Positions 26,050 through 34,779 of a DNA stretch of 64,000 nucleotides are shown piece after piece. The stretch's first letter is position 1, and each line of letters begins with the position of its first letter. The notes beneath the pieces are model-generated. The model saw only the letters and a program-made list of their open reading frames with translations, searched no databases and had not been told where the DNA came from. This DNA is from Pseudocolwellia sp048296855 (GTDB taxonomy: Bacteria; Pseudomonadota; Gammaproteobacteria; Enterobacterales; Alteromonadaceae). Location: the NCBI GenBank assembly GCA_048296855.1, contig CP182631.1. One strand, written 5' to 3'. The translations under genes were made by a program, and so were the position numbers.

Positions 26050-26552
26050 TGTCGTACCTTTATATTTCTTTAGGCAGTAATATAAATAGGGAATATCACG
26101 TTAAGCACGGCCTTACTGAACTTGCAAAAGTATTTGGTGCCTTAACGCTTTCTTCTTTGTATGAAAGTAAAGCCGTAGGTTTTGATGGTTCAGACTTTTA
26201 TAACATGGTGATTGGTGTTGAAACATCAAAAACGATAGAAGAAGTTGCCAAGACGTTACGTACTATTGAATTTAAGTACGGACGAGAACAGCAAGCTAAA
26301 AAGTTTAGTCCACGTACTTTAGATTTAGACCTATTACTGTTTGATGAACTTATTCTCAATACACCAGCACAAATCCCCAGAGATGAAATTACAAAAAACG
26401 CTTTTGTTTTATGGCCGCTTGCTGAAATAGCTGAAAGCCTTAAACATCCTGTTACTAATCAATCGTATGGCCAGCTTTGGCAAAATTTTGATAAAGCGAG
26501 TCAGTCGATCACCCAAATACCATTTTCATGGTCACACATTATGGATAATTAA
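26049..26552 (+). CDS. folK: 2-amino-4-hydroxy-6-hydroxymethyl-dihydropteridine pyrophosphokinase
   Basis: This 167-residue enzyme has YISLGSNINREYHVKHGL at the N terminus, FYNMVIGVETS in the pterin site, and the signature PRTLDLDLLLFD with the two Mg-binding aspartates. It pyrophosphorylates 6-hydroxymethyl-dihydropterin, the step after FolB. It overlaps folB and is followed after 5 bp by uppP, so the three form an operon. Confidence 0.96.
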   Translation: MSYLYISLGSNINREYHVKHGLTELAKVFGALTLSSLYESKAVGFDGSDFYNMVIGVETSKTIEEVAKTLRTIEFKYGREQQAKKFSPRTLDLDLLLFDELILNTPAQIPRDEITKNAFVLWPLAEIAESLKHPVTNQSYGQLWQNFDKASQSITQIPFSWSHIMDN

Positions 26553-26557
26553 AATAC

Positions 26558-27370
26558 ATGAGTACTTTAGAAATATTTTTATTAGCTGTTATTCAAGGCT
26601 TTACTGAATTTTTACCTATCAGTAGTTCGGCTCATTTAATTTTACCTTCTGCTGTTTTAGGCTGGCAAGATCAAGGCTTAGCCTTCGATGTAGCAGTACA
26701 TGTAGGTACTTTATTAGCTGTAGTGTTATATTTTAGAAAAGAAGTAGGCCGCATGGCTGTTGCGTGGGTTTCAACTATTACGCAGCGTAATAAAGAAACA
26801 GAAAGTAATTTTGATGGCACATTAGCTTGGTGGATTTTGTTCGCCACTATTCCTGCCGGCTTATTTGGTTTACTCGGTAAAGATATTATAGAAGAGTATT
26901 TACGTTCAGCCTTGGTGATTGCCGGAACAACCATTATTTTTGGTGTGTTACTTGGTTTTGCTGATGTTAAAGCTAAACAGAATGTAAGTATTGAAAAAAT
27001 GGGCTTTAAAGGCGCTATGCTGATTGGTTTCGCACAAGCTATAGCGTTAATCCCTGGAACTTCCCGTTCAGGTATAACCATGACCATAGGTTTAATGTTA
27101 GGTTTAAGTAGAGAAAATGCGGCTAGATTCTCATTTTTATTATCAATTCCCGCAATTGCAATGGCCGGAAGTTACTTAACACTAAAACTTATTACTTCTG
27201 CTGATGCGGTTGACTGGAATGCGATAGGCTTAGGTAGCGTACTTGCTTTTGTTAGTGCATACGCCTGTATTCATTTCTTTTTAGTGTTACTTGATAAAAT
27301 AGGTATGATGCCATTTGTTATCTACCGCTTAGTGTTAGGCTTTGGCTTATTGTGGTTTGTATTAGGTTAA
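26558..27370 (+). CDS. uppP: Undecaprenyl-diphosphatase
   Basis: The 270-residue polytopic membrane protein shows the BacA/UppP signatures GFTEFLPISSSAHLIL and IPGTSRSGITMT, with catalytic glutamate/serine and arginine residues, and about eight membrane helices. It recycles the lipid carrier for peptidoglycan and other envelope polymers by removing a phosphate from undecaprenyl pyrophosphate. It is co-transcribed with folB-folK. A 231-bp miniature element now separates its stop codon from the terminator at 27625. Confidence 0.96.
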   Translation: MSTLEIFLLAVIQGFTEFLPISSSAHLILPSAVLGWQDQGLAFDVAVHVGTLLAVVLYFRKEVGRMAVAWVSTITQRNKETESNFDGTLAWWILFATIPAGLFGLLGKDIIEEYLRSALVIAGTTIIFGVLLGFADVKAKQNVSIEKMGFKGAMLIGFAQAIALIPGTSRSGITMTIGLMLGLSRENAARFSFLLSIPAIAMAGSYLTLKLITSADAVDWNAIGLGSVLAFVSAYACIHFFLVLLDKIGMMPFVIYRLVLGFGLLWFVLG

Positions 27371-27378
27371 AACTTAAT

Positions 27379-27609
27379 TAACCTCAACTCGGGTTAATGA
27401 ATGTTAGATAATGAATTAAAATTATTATTTATCAAAACCTTAATCTGTATCGTTGTTTTCCTAAGTTATATTAGTCTCTCAACATTGATATTTTTGTGTA
27501 TAACAAGGCGAATTTTTCTATCTAATAGCTGGCTATTAGTAATAAATTCAACGAAGTTAGGCATAAAAATAGCTTGTTGAGTAACTTTGCTTATCCCGAG
27601 CTGAGGTTA
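27379..27609. mobile_element. 231-bp miniature inverted-repeat element, copy 2
   Basis: This copy has the same length, orientation and ends as 2753-2983 (TAACCTCAACTCGGGTTAA and TTATCCCGAGCTGAGGTTA). Only three internal differences were found by eye. It sits nine bases after the uppP stop codon. Near-identity of two copies 24 kb apart points to recent movement or gene conversion, with the transposase presumably supplied from elsewhere. Confidence 0.85.
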
Positions 27610-27624
27610 ATTATTGTTTAAGTT

Positions 27625-27656
27625 AAAAAAAACGTGCTTTTTAGCACGTTTTTTTA
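27625..27656 (+). terminator. Rho-independent terminator after uppP
   Basis: AAAAAACGTGCT, a TTTT loop and AGCACGTTTTTT form a 12-bp stem with a T run. It lies 255 bp after uppP only because the miniature element intervenes. Confidence 0.85.
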
Positions 27657-27700
27657 TGGGGAAAATAAAATATAGCTCAAGTTTAGTTTTTAAGGGTAAG

Positions 27701-27716
27701 TTTACGTTAACGTAAA
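27701..27716. promoter_or_regulatory. LiuR-like palindrome before the acyl-CoA dehydrogenase
   Basis: TTTACGTTAACGTAAA is a perfect 16-bp palindrome, 81 bp before the acyl-CoA dehydrogenase start. As recalled, it resembles operators of LiuR, the MerR-type regulator of branched-chain amino acid breakdown in gammaproteobacteria. Regulation by LiuR is inference. Confidence 0.55.
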
Positions 27717-27796
27717 ATATTTAATGAATGTTGTTCATTCTTTGATTACACTATAAATAGAGATTAACGAAAATATTAACGAGATAGAGGGCTCTT

Positions 27797-28954
27797 ATGG
27801 ATTTATCATTAACTGAAGAACAAGCCATGATCCAAGACATGGCAAAGAAGTTTGCAGAGTCAGAACTTGCACCTGTGGCTGCACAACTTGATGAAACCTA
27901 TGATGAAACTTTATTTTTAAGTAATATTAATAAACTCTCCGAATTAGGCTTTATGGGTTTAAATGTTAAAGCCGAATACGGTGGAGTTGAAGCTGGCGCT
28001 GTGTCATTTAGCTTAGCAATAACAGAACTAGCCAGAGCTTGTGCGTCTACAGCGGTTACAACATCAGTAACCAACATGGTGGCAGAAGTTATCCAATCCA
28101 TTGGTAATGAAGAGCAAAAGCAAAACTACTTACCTAAATTATGTAGTGGTGAATACCGCGCTGGTGGCTTTTGTTTAACAGAAACAATGGCAGGTTCAGA
28201 TCCTGCAGGTATGAAAACCACAGCAGTAAAAGCAGGTGATGGATACGTTTTAAATGGCACAAAAGTTTATATTACCAGTGCTTCGTTTGCCGATATTTTT
28301 GTGGTTTGGGCTGTTACTGATTCATCAGCAAAAAAAGGTAAAGGGATTTCTTGCTTTCTAGTTGAAGCAAATACTCCCGGTATTACCATCAGTAAACGAG
28401 AAGACAAAATGGGTCAAAAGGCTTCTCCTACCAATCAAGTTATTTTTGAAAATTGCCGTATTCCAGCAACAGCACTTATGGGACAAGAAAACCAAGGTTT
28501 TTCTATTGCAGTAAGTGAATTAGCGGGGGGGCGTATTGGTATAGGTTCACTTGCTTTAGGTATCGGTTTAGCGGCTATGGATTATGCGCGCGAATACATT
28601 GTAGAGAGAAAACAATTTGGTCAATCATTGTCTAACTTTCAAGGATTACAATGGAAGTTAGCGGATCGATATACTGACTTAGAAGCTGCTCGTTTATTAT
28701 TAATGCAAGCTGCAGATAACAAAGATAAAGGCTTACCTTTTAGTACTTCAGCCTCGATGGCTAAATACTTTGCCACCGAAAAAGCTAATACAGCCTGTTA
28801 CGACGCTTTACAAATTATGGGCGGAGCAGGTTATATTAAAGAGTACCCATTAGAGCGTTTCGCAAGAGATGTTCGGGTAACGTCTATTTATGAAGGTACA
28901 AGTGAAATTCAAAAAGTGATCATTTCAAGATCATTGCTTAGCGAAGTTAGCTAA
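27797..28954 (+). CDS. Acyl-CoA dehydrogenase
   Basis: The 385-residue flavoprotein has the family signatures CLTETMAGSDPAGMKTTA (FAD/substrate contact), the middle domain GKGISCFLVEANTPG, and QIMGGAGYIKEYPLERFARD. The catalytic glutamate is in SIYEGTSEIQ near the C terminus, the short/medium-chain position. It oxidises an acyl-CoA to the 2-enoyl-CoA and passes electrons to ETF. The LiuR-like palindrome upstream suggests a branched-chain or short-chain substrate, such as isobutyryl-CoA. It appears monocistronic. Confidence 0.92.
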   Translation: MDLSLTEEQAMIQDMAKKFAESELAPVAAQLDETYDETLFLSNINKLSELGFMGLNVKAEYGGVEAGAVSFSLAITELARACASTAVTTSVTNMVAEVIQSIGNEEQKQNYLPKLCSGEYRAGGFCLTETMAGSDPAGMKTTAVKAGDGYVLNGTKVYITSASFADIFVVWAVTDSSAKKGKGISCFLVEANTPGITISKREDKMGQKASPTNQVIFENCRIPATALMGQENQGFSIAVSELAGGRIGIGSLALGIGLAAMDYAREYIVERKQFGQSLSNFQGLQWKLADRYTDLEAARLLLMQAADNKDKGLPFSTSASMAKYFATEKANTACYDALQIMGGAGYIKEYPLERFARDVRVTSIYEGTSEIQKVIISRSLLSEVS

Positions 28955-29102
28955 TACGTATAGCTTGATAAGCTTTTTATTTATCCCATTATTATCTTAA
29001 GGTTAAAACAATAACTTTTTCACATATAGTTATTGTTTAAACCTTGTATCTTTAAGGTTCGCCCCAAAATATTGAGTAATATTGTTTTACTTGGAAATAT
29101 CA

Positions 29103-29951
29103 ATGAGCTCAAATATCGTTGCCATCACATTAGAAAACTTCCAACAAGTTGTTTTAGAAGAATCAAAATCAAAGCTTGTTCTTGTCAGTTTTTGGGCTGA
29201 GCAAGTGCCTGAAAGTATTGAATTACGAGATGTATTAACAGCAAAAGTGTCATTATTCCCTGACCATATGGTACTCGCTACGGTTGATTGCCAAACACAA
29301 GGCCAAATCGCTCAGCAGTTTGGTGTTCAAGGTTTGCCTACAGCTGTTTTAGTAAAAGATGCACAGCCAATTGACGGGCTGTCAGGCCCTCAAACAGAAG
29401 AACTAGTACAAGCCTTTTTAGATAAACATTTACCTAAAGTTGAAGATACATTATTAAATGAAGCTAAGTTAGCTTTAGTGGAAAATGATATAAATAAAGC
29501 ATACACAGCTGCATCACAGGCTTACCAAATAGACAGCGAAAGAGCTGATATTAAAATTGTTTATGCCGATGCCTCTATTCAATTAGGTAAGGTGGCCGAT
29601 GCTGAAGCCGTTTTAGCTACGATTACACTAGTCGATCAAGATAGTGCTTATCAAGCCGTTATGGCTAAGCTTGAATTAGCGACACAAGCTGCTGAATCAC
29701 CAGAAATTAAAGCATTGGAAGCACAGCTTGAAAGTGAACCTGATAACGATGAAATAAAACATAAGTTAGCAGTACAATATTCTCAAGTTAACCGTAACGA
29801 AGAAGCCCTTGAGATACTGTTTAGATTAGTACAAAAAGATATGTCTAACACTACAAGTAAAGAGTTAATGTTAGATGTGTTGAAAGTACTACCAGACGGC
29901 GATTCGTTAGCCACTAAATATAGAAGAAAGCTTTATACTTTGATGTATTAA
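29103..29951 (+). CDS. CnoX/YbbN-like thioredoxin-fold TPR protein
   Basis: From ATG at 29103 (GGAA ten bases upstream) this is a 282-residue cytosolic protein. The N-terminal thioredoxin fold (ITLENFQQVVLEESKSKLVL, then VSFWAEQVPE, and GVQGLPTAVLVKDAQP with the cis-Pro) lacks the CxxC, having AEQVPES at that site. The rest is helical repeats of TPR type (VENDINKAYTAASQAYQIDSE). This is the architecture of CnoX, a holdase that works with GroEL under oxidative stress. Absence of both active-site cysteines makes it redox-inactive in the usual sense. An in-frame TTG at 29082 is rejected as start. Confidence 0.8.
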   Translation: MSSNIVAITLENFQQVVLEESKSKLVLVSFWAEQVPESIELRDVLTAKVSLFPDHMVLATVDCQTQGQIAQQFGVQGLPTAVLVKDAQPIDGLSGPQTEELVQAFLDKHLPKVEDTLLNEAKLALVENDINKAYTAASQAYQIDSERADIKIVYADASIQLGKVADAEAVLATITLVDQDSAYQAVMAKLELATQAAESPEIKALEAQLESEPDNDEIKHKLAVQYSQVNRNEEALEILFRLVQKDMSNTTSKELMLDVLKVLPDGDSLATKYRRKLYTLMY

Positions 29952-29973
29952 AAACTGTATTTTATGACGCAAT

Positions 29974-30010
29974 AAAAAGCCACGCTATTTTACTAATAGC
30001 GTGGCTTTTT
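29974..30010. terminator. Bidirectional terminator between convergent genes
   Basis: AAAAAGCCACGCTATT, a short loop and the complementary AATAGCGTGGCTTTTT form a long perfect stem with A and T tracts on each side. It lies between the CnoX-like gene and msrA, which are convergent, and can serve both. Confidence 0.9.
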
Positions 30011-30015
30011 AAGTA

Positions 30016-30555
30016 TTACTTTAATTTATCAACAAAAGTCTTTTTAAATTTAGCCAGTTTAGGGGCCACTACGGCTTGGCAGTATGGGTTTTCTGGATTG
30101 CGATTGAAATAGCCTTGATGCATATCTTCACCTGAGTAAAACTCAGATTTTGCAGTAACTTCTGTTACTACGGGAGCAGGCCAAATGTTATCTTGATTGA
30201 TCTCGTCAATAATACTTAAAGCCGCTTGTTGTTGTTCTTCAGTATGAAAAAAAACACCAGAGCGATATTGAGTGCCGGTATCATTACCTTGTCTGTTTAA
30301 TTGCGTAGGATTGTGCAGCGCAAAAAATATTTCTAATATTTCACGGTAGCTGATAACGCTAGGATCATAAGATAATTGCACAACTTCAGCATGGCCTGTA
30401 GTGCCAGAACAAACTTGTTCATAGGTTGGATCACTAGTTTCTCCCCCCATATAACCCGATACAGCACTTTCAACACCTTTAACGTTATTGAAGGCTGATT
30501 CGATACACCAAAAGCAGCCGCCCGCTAATGTTGTTTGTTCAATTGTAGTTGTCAT
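30016..30555 (-). CDS. msrA: Peptide methionine sulfoxide reductase MsrA
   Basis: The 179-residue enzyme has the catalytic motif GGCFWCIES near the N terminus, the conserved VSGYMGGETSDPTYEQVCSG, HAEVVQLSYDP and GTQYRSGVFFH. It reduces methionine S-sulfoxide in proteins and repairs oxidative damage. The resolving residue is expected in the C-terminal part; a cysteine is present in NPYCQAVV. It is monocistronic. Confidence 0.96.
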   Translation of the reverse strand: MTTTIEQTTLAGGCFWCIESAFNNVKGVESAVSGYMGGETSDPTYEQVCSGTTGHAEVVQLSYDPSVISYREILEIFFALHNPTQLNRQGNDTGTQYRSGVFFHTEEQQQAALSIIDEINQDNIWPAPVVTEVTAKSEFYSGEDMHQGYFNRNPENPYCQAVVAPKLAKFKKTFVDKLK

Positions 30556-30609
30556 GTTGTTATTGCCTGTTTACATATTTAAGAAGAGAATTAGAAGTAA
30601 GTTATTTTA

Positions 30610-30679
30610 TACTAAGTTGATTTATTAACTGCTCATTTTAATCATTAAAAAGTAGACCACATATTTAATCAAATTGGTA
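30610..30679. repeat. 70-bp miniature element with IS630-like ends
   Basis: The ends TACTAAGTTGATTTA and TAAATCAA...TTGGTA are inverted repeats with few mismatches, and both sides are flanked by TTA. The IS630-family element at 10395 has the same TACCAA-type ends and TTA flanks. A degenerate copy lies at 37855-37925 and a single end at about 20921-20940. It is probably a non-autonomous relative. Confidence 0.55.
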
Positions 30680-30757
30680 TTATATAGAAAGCGATAGGTA
30701 TAATAAAAATATAAGTGTTAGATTATTGCAGTGAATAAAATTTAAGAGAACAACATC

Positions 30758-30973
30758 GTGTCAGATCAACAAAAATTAGTAGAAGCTGTTAATCAAGTTA
30801 TGCCCTTTGGAAAATATGCAGGAAGAAAGTTACTTCAATTACCAGAACCTTATTTAGTCTGGTTCCACGGTAAAGGTTTTCCTGAAGGGAAGTTAGGTGA
30901 GCAACTCGCATTAATGTATGAAGTGAAACTTAATGGCTTAGAAAATATGTTACAGCCATTACTAAAAGATTAA
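30758..30973 (+). CDS. DUF3820 family protein
   Basis: This 71-residue cytosolic protein shows the family core MPFGKYAGRKLLQLPEPYLVWFHGKGFPEGKLGEQLAL in two adjoining pieces. A GTG start is used, with AAGAGAAC about 8-10 bases upstream. The family is widespread in gammaproteobacteria; no biochemical role is established in my knowledge, although a related Pseudomonas protein has been linked to quorum-regulated virulence. It stands alone. Confidence 0.8.
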   Translation: MSDQQKLVEAVNQVMPFGKYAGRKLLQLPEPYLVWFHGKGFPEGKLGEQLALMYEVKLNGLENMLQPLLKD

Positions 30974-31028
30974 ATCTAGACCCATCCCATTAAATTATCG
31001 CTAAGCGGGCAATAAATATTATTGAGGT

Positions 31029-31066
31029 GAGTAATACCATTCTCACTCATGAGGTTGGTATTGCTC
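31029..31066. terminator. Possible hairpin terminator between convergent genes
   Basis: GAGTAATACC (31029-31038) and GGTATTGCTC (31057-31066) pair with one mismatch. It lies between the DUF3820 gene and the convergent glrR. There is no T run, so it is a weak candidate. Confidence 0.35.
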
Positions 31067-31085
31067 AGTGATCAGTTATCAGTGA

Positions 31086-32462
31086 TTAGGGGTCTTCAGA
31101 CCTAAAAGCTTCTGCAGTTAAATGATGACGATTGAGTAACTTATAAAACTCAGTTCTATTTCGTTGTGCTATTTTAGCGGCTTTAGATACATTACCTGCA
31201 GTAATTTGTAGTAACTTAGCTAAATAATCTCGTTCAAATTTGTCTTTTGCTTGTTGAAAAGAGGGTAAAATAGTCGTTTTGTCTCGCAAAGCATTTTTAA
31301 CCAGCGTTTCACTAATGAGTGGTTCTGTTGATAACGCGACACTTTGCTCAACAATATTTTGTAATTGTCTGATATTGCCCGGCCAAGGTGCGCTGATCAG
31401 TAATTCCATTGCCTCTTGAGAAAACCCTTTAATATCAGCATCAATTTTCTCAATAACATTATTTAGAAAGTGCTGAGTAAGCAGTGGAATGTCTTCACGC
31501 CTTTCAGATAACGGCGGTAACTCTAATTCAACTACATTAAGGCGGTAGTACAAATCTTCTCTAAACGTTTGATCAATAATGGCTTGCTGTAAGTTTTTAT
31601 GAGTTGCCGCAATAATACGAACATCAACCTTTATCGATTGTGTGCTACCTACAGGGCGCACTTCTCGTTCCTGTAAAGCTCTTAATAACTTTACCTGAAA
31701 GTTCATTGGCATATCGCCAATTTCATCTAAAAATAATGTGCCACCATCGGTTGCTTGAAATAAACCCACATGATTTTTTTCAGCACCGGTAAATGCGCCT
31801 TTTGTATGACCAAAAAGCTCAGACTCTAAAAGTTGTTCAGGAATTGCAGCACAGTTAATCGCTGTGAATTTTTTATCATATCGAGAACTTGCTTGATGAA
31901 TAGCATTAGCTAGAAGTTCTTTACCTGTACCACTTTGGCTGTGAATTAAAATGCTAAAATCACTTTTTGCTATTTGTTTGGTTTGGTCTAATAACGCAGC
32001 CATTACTGTACTACGGCTAATAATGTTTTTACGCCACAGTTCACTTTGTTCAGGGTTGTCTATATCGATGGGTTGTAACCGAATAGCTTGAGAAACCGTA
32101 TCAAGTAGTTCTTTACTTTCAAAAGGTTTCGTTAAAAAGCTAAAAACCCCTTGTTTAGTTGCGCTAATAGCGTCTGGAATTGTACCGTGTGCGGTTAAAA
32201 TAATAACGGGCATACTTGGATATTGCTGACGTATTTGTTCAAATAACGCCATGCCGTCCATACCTTCCATGCGTAAATCGCTGATAACAAGTTGCGGGTG
32301 AAAACTCTTTAATTTTCCTAAGGCAACTTTAGCATTTTCTGCTGATTCAACTTTATAGTTGGCAGCTGAAAGTCGAATACCTAATAAGCGTAATAAATGA
32401 GGATCATCATCAACAATCAGGATATTTCCATTAACAGGGCTAGTTGGGGTAGATTCATTCAT
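31086..32462 (-). CDS. glrR: Sigma-54-dependent response regulator GlrR (QseF)
   Basis: The 458-residue protein has a receiver domain with acceptor Asp62 (LVISDLRM), a sigma-54-interacting AAA+ domain (Walker A-type SGTGKEL, the sigma-54 contact loop GAFTGAEKN, and VRIIAATHKNLQ), and a C-terminal Fis-type helix-turn-helix (AGNVSKAAKIAQRNRTEFYKLL). The final part reads RTEFYKLLNRHHL, characteristic of GlrR/QseF. It follows the lipoprotein and kinase genes, the E. coli glrK-qseG-glrR order. In E. coli it activates sRNA glmY and rpoE from sigma-54 promoters. Its likely target here is in the divergent region at 34659-34865. Confidence 0.93.
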   Translation of the reverse strand: MNESTPTSPVNGNILIVDDDPHLLRLLGIRLSAANYKVESAENAKVALGKLKSFHPQLVISDLRMEGMDGMALFEQIRQQYPSMPVIILTAHGTIPDAISATKQGVFSFLTKPFESKELLDTVSQAIRLQPIDIDNPEQSELWRKNIISRSTVMAALLDQTKQIAKSDFSILIHSQSGTGKELLANAIHQASSRYDKKFTAINCAAIPEQLLESELFGHTKGAFTGAEKNHVGLFQATDGGTLFLDEIGDMPMNFQVKLLRALQEREVRPVGSTQSIKVDVRIIAATHKNLQQAIIDQTFREDLYYRLNVVELELPPLSERREDIPLLTQHFLNNVIEKIDADIKGFSQEAMELLISAPWPGNIRQLQNIVEQSVALSTEPLISETLVKNALRDKTTILPSFQQAKDKFERDYLAKLLQITAGNVSKAAKIAQRNRTEFYKLLNRHHLTAEAFRSEDP

Positions 32463-32465
32463 AAG

Positions 32466-33086
32466 TTATTTCCCATGTTCGTTAATGTTTTTTTCTATAC
32501 GGTGTAGCTGATTTATTTGTTCTTCAAGCATTTGTACTTTCTGCTGTAATTCTGTTATTTCTTTAGTGTTTTCTACAAGTTTTTTGTCTTTAATACCTGA
32601 TTTTTTTTGTAAAGCCGACAACATATTTTGTGCGTTGTTAAACTGTACTTTTATGTCGTTTTGTTTTTGTCTGGTTAACAGTTGTTCGTTTAATAAATCT
32701 CTCAGCAAGGTAATGAGTGCTAAATTTGTCGGGTTGTAACGAGACTCCACATATTGCAGCTGTAGTTCATTTAATATGGTTTTAGCTGTGTAAGGATTGT
32801 AAATAGGGGATTGAGGTAAGCTATGTAATAACAACACGTATATATCAGCATCGGGGCTTCTAACGTCTTGATTCTTCTTTTGTTGTTCAATTTCTTGCAA
32901 TAACTCATCATTATCTAATGTTTTTAACCACAGGTAATAATCACCATAAGTTGGAATATTAGTGTTTTTGGGAGGGGTTATTTCACAAGCTGATATGCTA
33001 AGTAATAAGACAACTAAACATAAAGATTTGATATGCTTGGCTTTCATCCAATTAAGGGATACTTGTTTTTTGTTATTTAAGCTCAT
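32466..33086 (-). CDS. qseG: QseG-like outer-membrane lipoprotein
   Basis: The 206-residue protein has a lipoprotein signal (KSLCLVVLLLSISAC) with the lipidated cysteine near residue 34. The mature part is helical and ends in a coiled coil (LVENTKEITELQQKVQMLEE). It lies between kinase and regulator, overlapping glrK by 4 bp and ending 3 bp before glrR, as in the enterobacterial operon. QseG binds the sensor kinase and is needed for its signalling in E. coli. Sequence similarity is low and the assignment leans on context. A second in-frame ATG lies at 33047. Confidence 0.75.
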   Translation of the reverse strand: MSLNNKKQVSLNWMKAKHIKSLCLVVLLLSISACEITPPKNTNIPTYGDYYLWLKTLDNDELLQEIEQQKKNQDVRSPDADIYVLLLHSLPQSPIYNPYTAKTILNELQLQYVESRYNPTNLALITLLRDLLNEQLLTRQKQNDIKVQFNNAQNMLSALQKKSGIKDKKLVENTKEITELQQKVQMLEEQINQLHRIEKNINEHGK

Positions 33087-34576
33087 AATTTATTTTCCAA
33101 TGAAAATGCTCGGGGTATTTTTAACGTAAAAGTGGTTCCACTCGGTGCTTGCGTTTTACTTGATACGCTAATGTTGCCATTAATACGCATTAATAATTCT
33201 TTTACTATGGTTAGTCCTAAGCCGCTGCCTTTAATTTCATTTCCTTGAGGGGCAGGGCCTTGATAAAAAGCATCAAATACTTTAGTCATAACTTGTTCGT
33301 TTAATCCCATACCTTGATCGCTAAGGGTTATAATTAATTGTTCATTATCTAATGTCGTGGTGATGGAAATAGCGCTGTTTTCAGGAGAGTATTTAATCGC
33401 GTTAGATAATAAATTATCTAAAATTACCCCTAATTGTTTTGCGTTACTGTATATCGCAATGTTATCTAGAGATGTTTGTATATTGAGAGCTTTTCTTTTT
33501 ATATCAAGCTTTCGTTCATTTAAAACATTTGAGATTAAATGAGAAACAATAAGTTTTTCTGAATCTTGTAGACTTGTTGAATCTAACACTATATTGAAAT
33601 CTAATAAGTCTTCAATTAAGCGTTGTAGCCTTGAAACACTGGTTCTTATAATGTCGCTAATTTCTTGTTGATCAGGATTAAGAGCACCTACGCTGTTATC
33701 GTATAATAATTCAGTTCCTTCTCTTATAGCGGCAAGCGGGGTTTTTAGTTCGTGGGATATATGCCTAATAAAACTCGACTTTTGTAATTCAAGCGCATGT
33801 AGCCTAGTTCGCATGACTTCAAGTGCGTCAACAATTTCATTGACTTCGGGTGAGCTTTTAAGGTTAATTTTGTGTTCAAAATTTCCTTGTTCTAATTGTT
33901 GTATTTGAGCGATTAATTTCTTTAATGGTTTGGTAATGATAATTATAAAAAATATGGCAATAAGAATGGTCACAGGAATGATGAGTAAGCTATTCAACAT
34001 AGTTTGACGCACTGTTTTAGCTGACGTTTTCACATTTCTAGCTTGATTGTATATAAGCTCGTTACTACGTTGGTTTATGCGTTGGTTAGTTTTAGCTAAA
34101 AGTTTGAATTGGTCTTGTAACTGAGTTAAGTACAAGGTTTGATTGTTATCGGGCGATAATAAGGTGTTGATCACCCTGATTTCATTAAGGAACTGTTCAC
34201 TTATTTTTTTTAATTGGGCATCGTGATGATTAATTAAGCTTTTACTGATCAGGTTTAATAATATTTCTTCTTCAGCAAAATAGTTATTTGTGAGTTCTTT
34301 ATTTTTTAAAACTATCGACTGACTTGCATACCTTTCCATTTTTACCAACAACTCACTGAGTTGCTTTGTGGTTTCTGTAAACTCTGCCGCATTAAAAATA
34401 GCGTCTTCACTTTGATTAGATAACTGATTAATTTGCGCAGCACTATAAAGTAGCGCTGCAACGAGTGGTAAAGCAACGAGTGAAAATCCCAATAATGTGA
34501 GCTTTTTAATAGAAAGCGTTTCTAACCCTAATATTTTTTTTATGTGAAAAAAGTTAGATGAAGATGTATTGCTCAC
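33083..34576 (-). CDS. glrK: Sensor histidine kinase GlrK (QseE)
   Basis: The 497-residue inner-membrane kinase has two membrane segments (about residues 27-48 and 195-215) flanking a helical periplasmic domain, then HAMP (TKPLKKLIAQIQQLEQGNFE), HisKA with His275 (IRHISHELKTPLAAIREGTE) and an ATPase domain with LLSNAIKYSPE, DQGMGL and GSGLGLTIV. It phosphorylates GlrR. The signal is unknown here; in E. coli, envelope conditions sensed with QseG. It is first in the operon, with a 431-bp gap before the divergent EF-hand genes. Confidence 0.9.
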   Translation of the reverse strand: MSNTSSSNFFHIKKILGLETLSIKKLTLLGFSLVALPLVAALLYSAAQINQLSNQSEDAIFNAAEFTETTKQLSELLVKMERYASQSIVLKNKELTNNYFAEEEILLNLISKSLINHHDAQLKKISEQFLNEIRVINTLLSPDNNQTLYLTQLQDQFKLLAKTNQRINQRSNELIYNQARNVKTSAKTVRQTMLNSLLIIPVTILIAIFFIIIITKPLKKLIAQIQQLEQGNFEHKINLKSSPEVNEIVDALEVMRTRLHALELQKSSFIRHISHELKTPLAAIREGTELLYDNSVGALNPDQQEISDIIRTSVSRLQRLIEDLLDFNIVLDSTSLQDSEKLIVSHLISNVLNERKLDIKRKALNIQTSLDNIAIYSNAKQLGVILDNLLSNAIKYSPENSAISITTTLDNEQLIITLSDQGMGLNEQVMTKVFDAFYQGPAPQGNEIKGSGLGLTIVKELLMRINGNISVSSKTQAPSGTTFTLKIPRAFSLENKL

Positions 34577-34658
34577 TGTATTTGTAATCCTTTGATTTTT
34601 AATTGTGATAACGGGTATACACCCATCTTTTAAGGGAAATAGGCATAGAACGCAATAG

Positions 34659-34676
34659 TGTCTCTAATTGGATACA
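34659..34676. promoter_or_regulatory. Putative GlrR site, distal
   Basis: TGTC-N10-TACA departs by one base from the GlrR consensus TGTC-N10-GACA. It shares GTGTCTC and GGA-ACA with the perfect site at 34780. It is about 83 bp before glrK on its strand and about 190-215 bp upstream of the sigma-54 start point. Confidence 0.5.
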
Positions 34677-34779
34677 TGGGGTTTTTGTTGTTATTTTTAG
34701 TTTAACTATTTGTTTTTAATGATTTATTTTTTTTGCCGGTGTTTTGTGAATCGATTAAAATATTATAATTTTATTTAAG

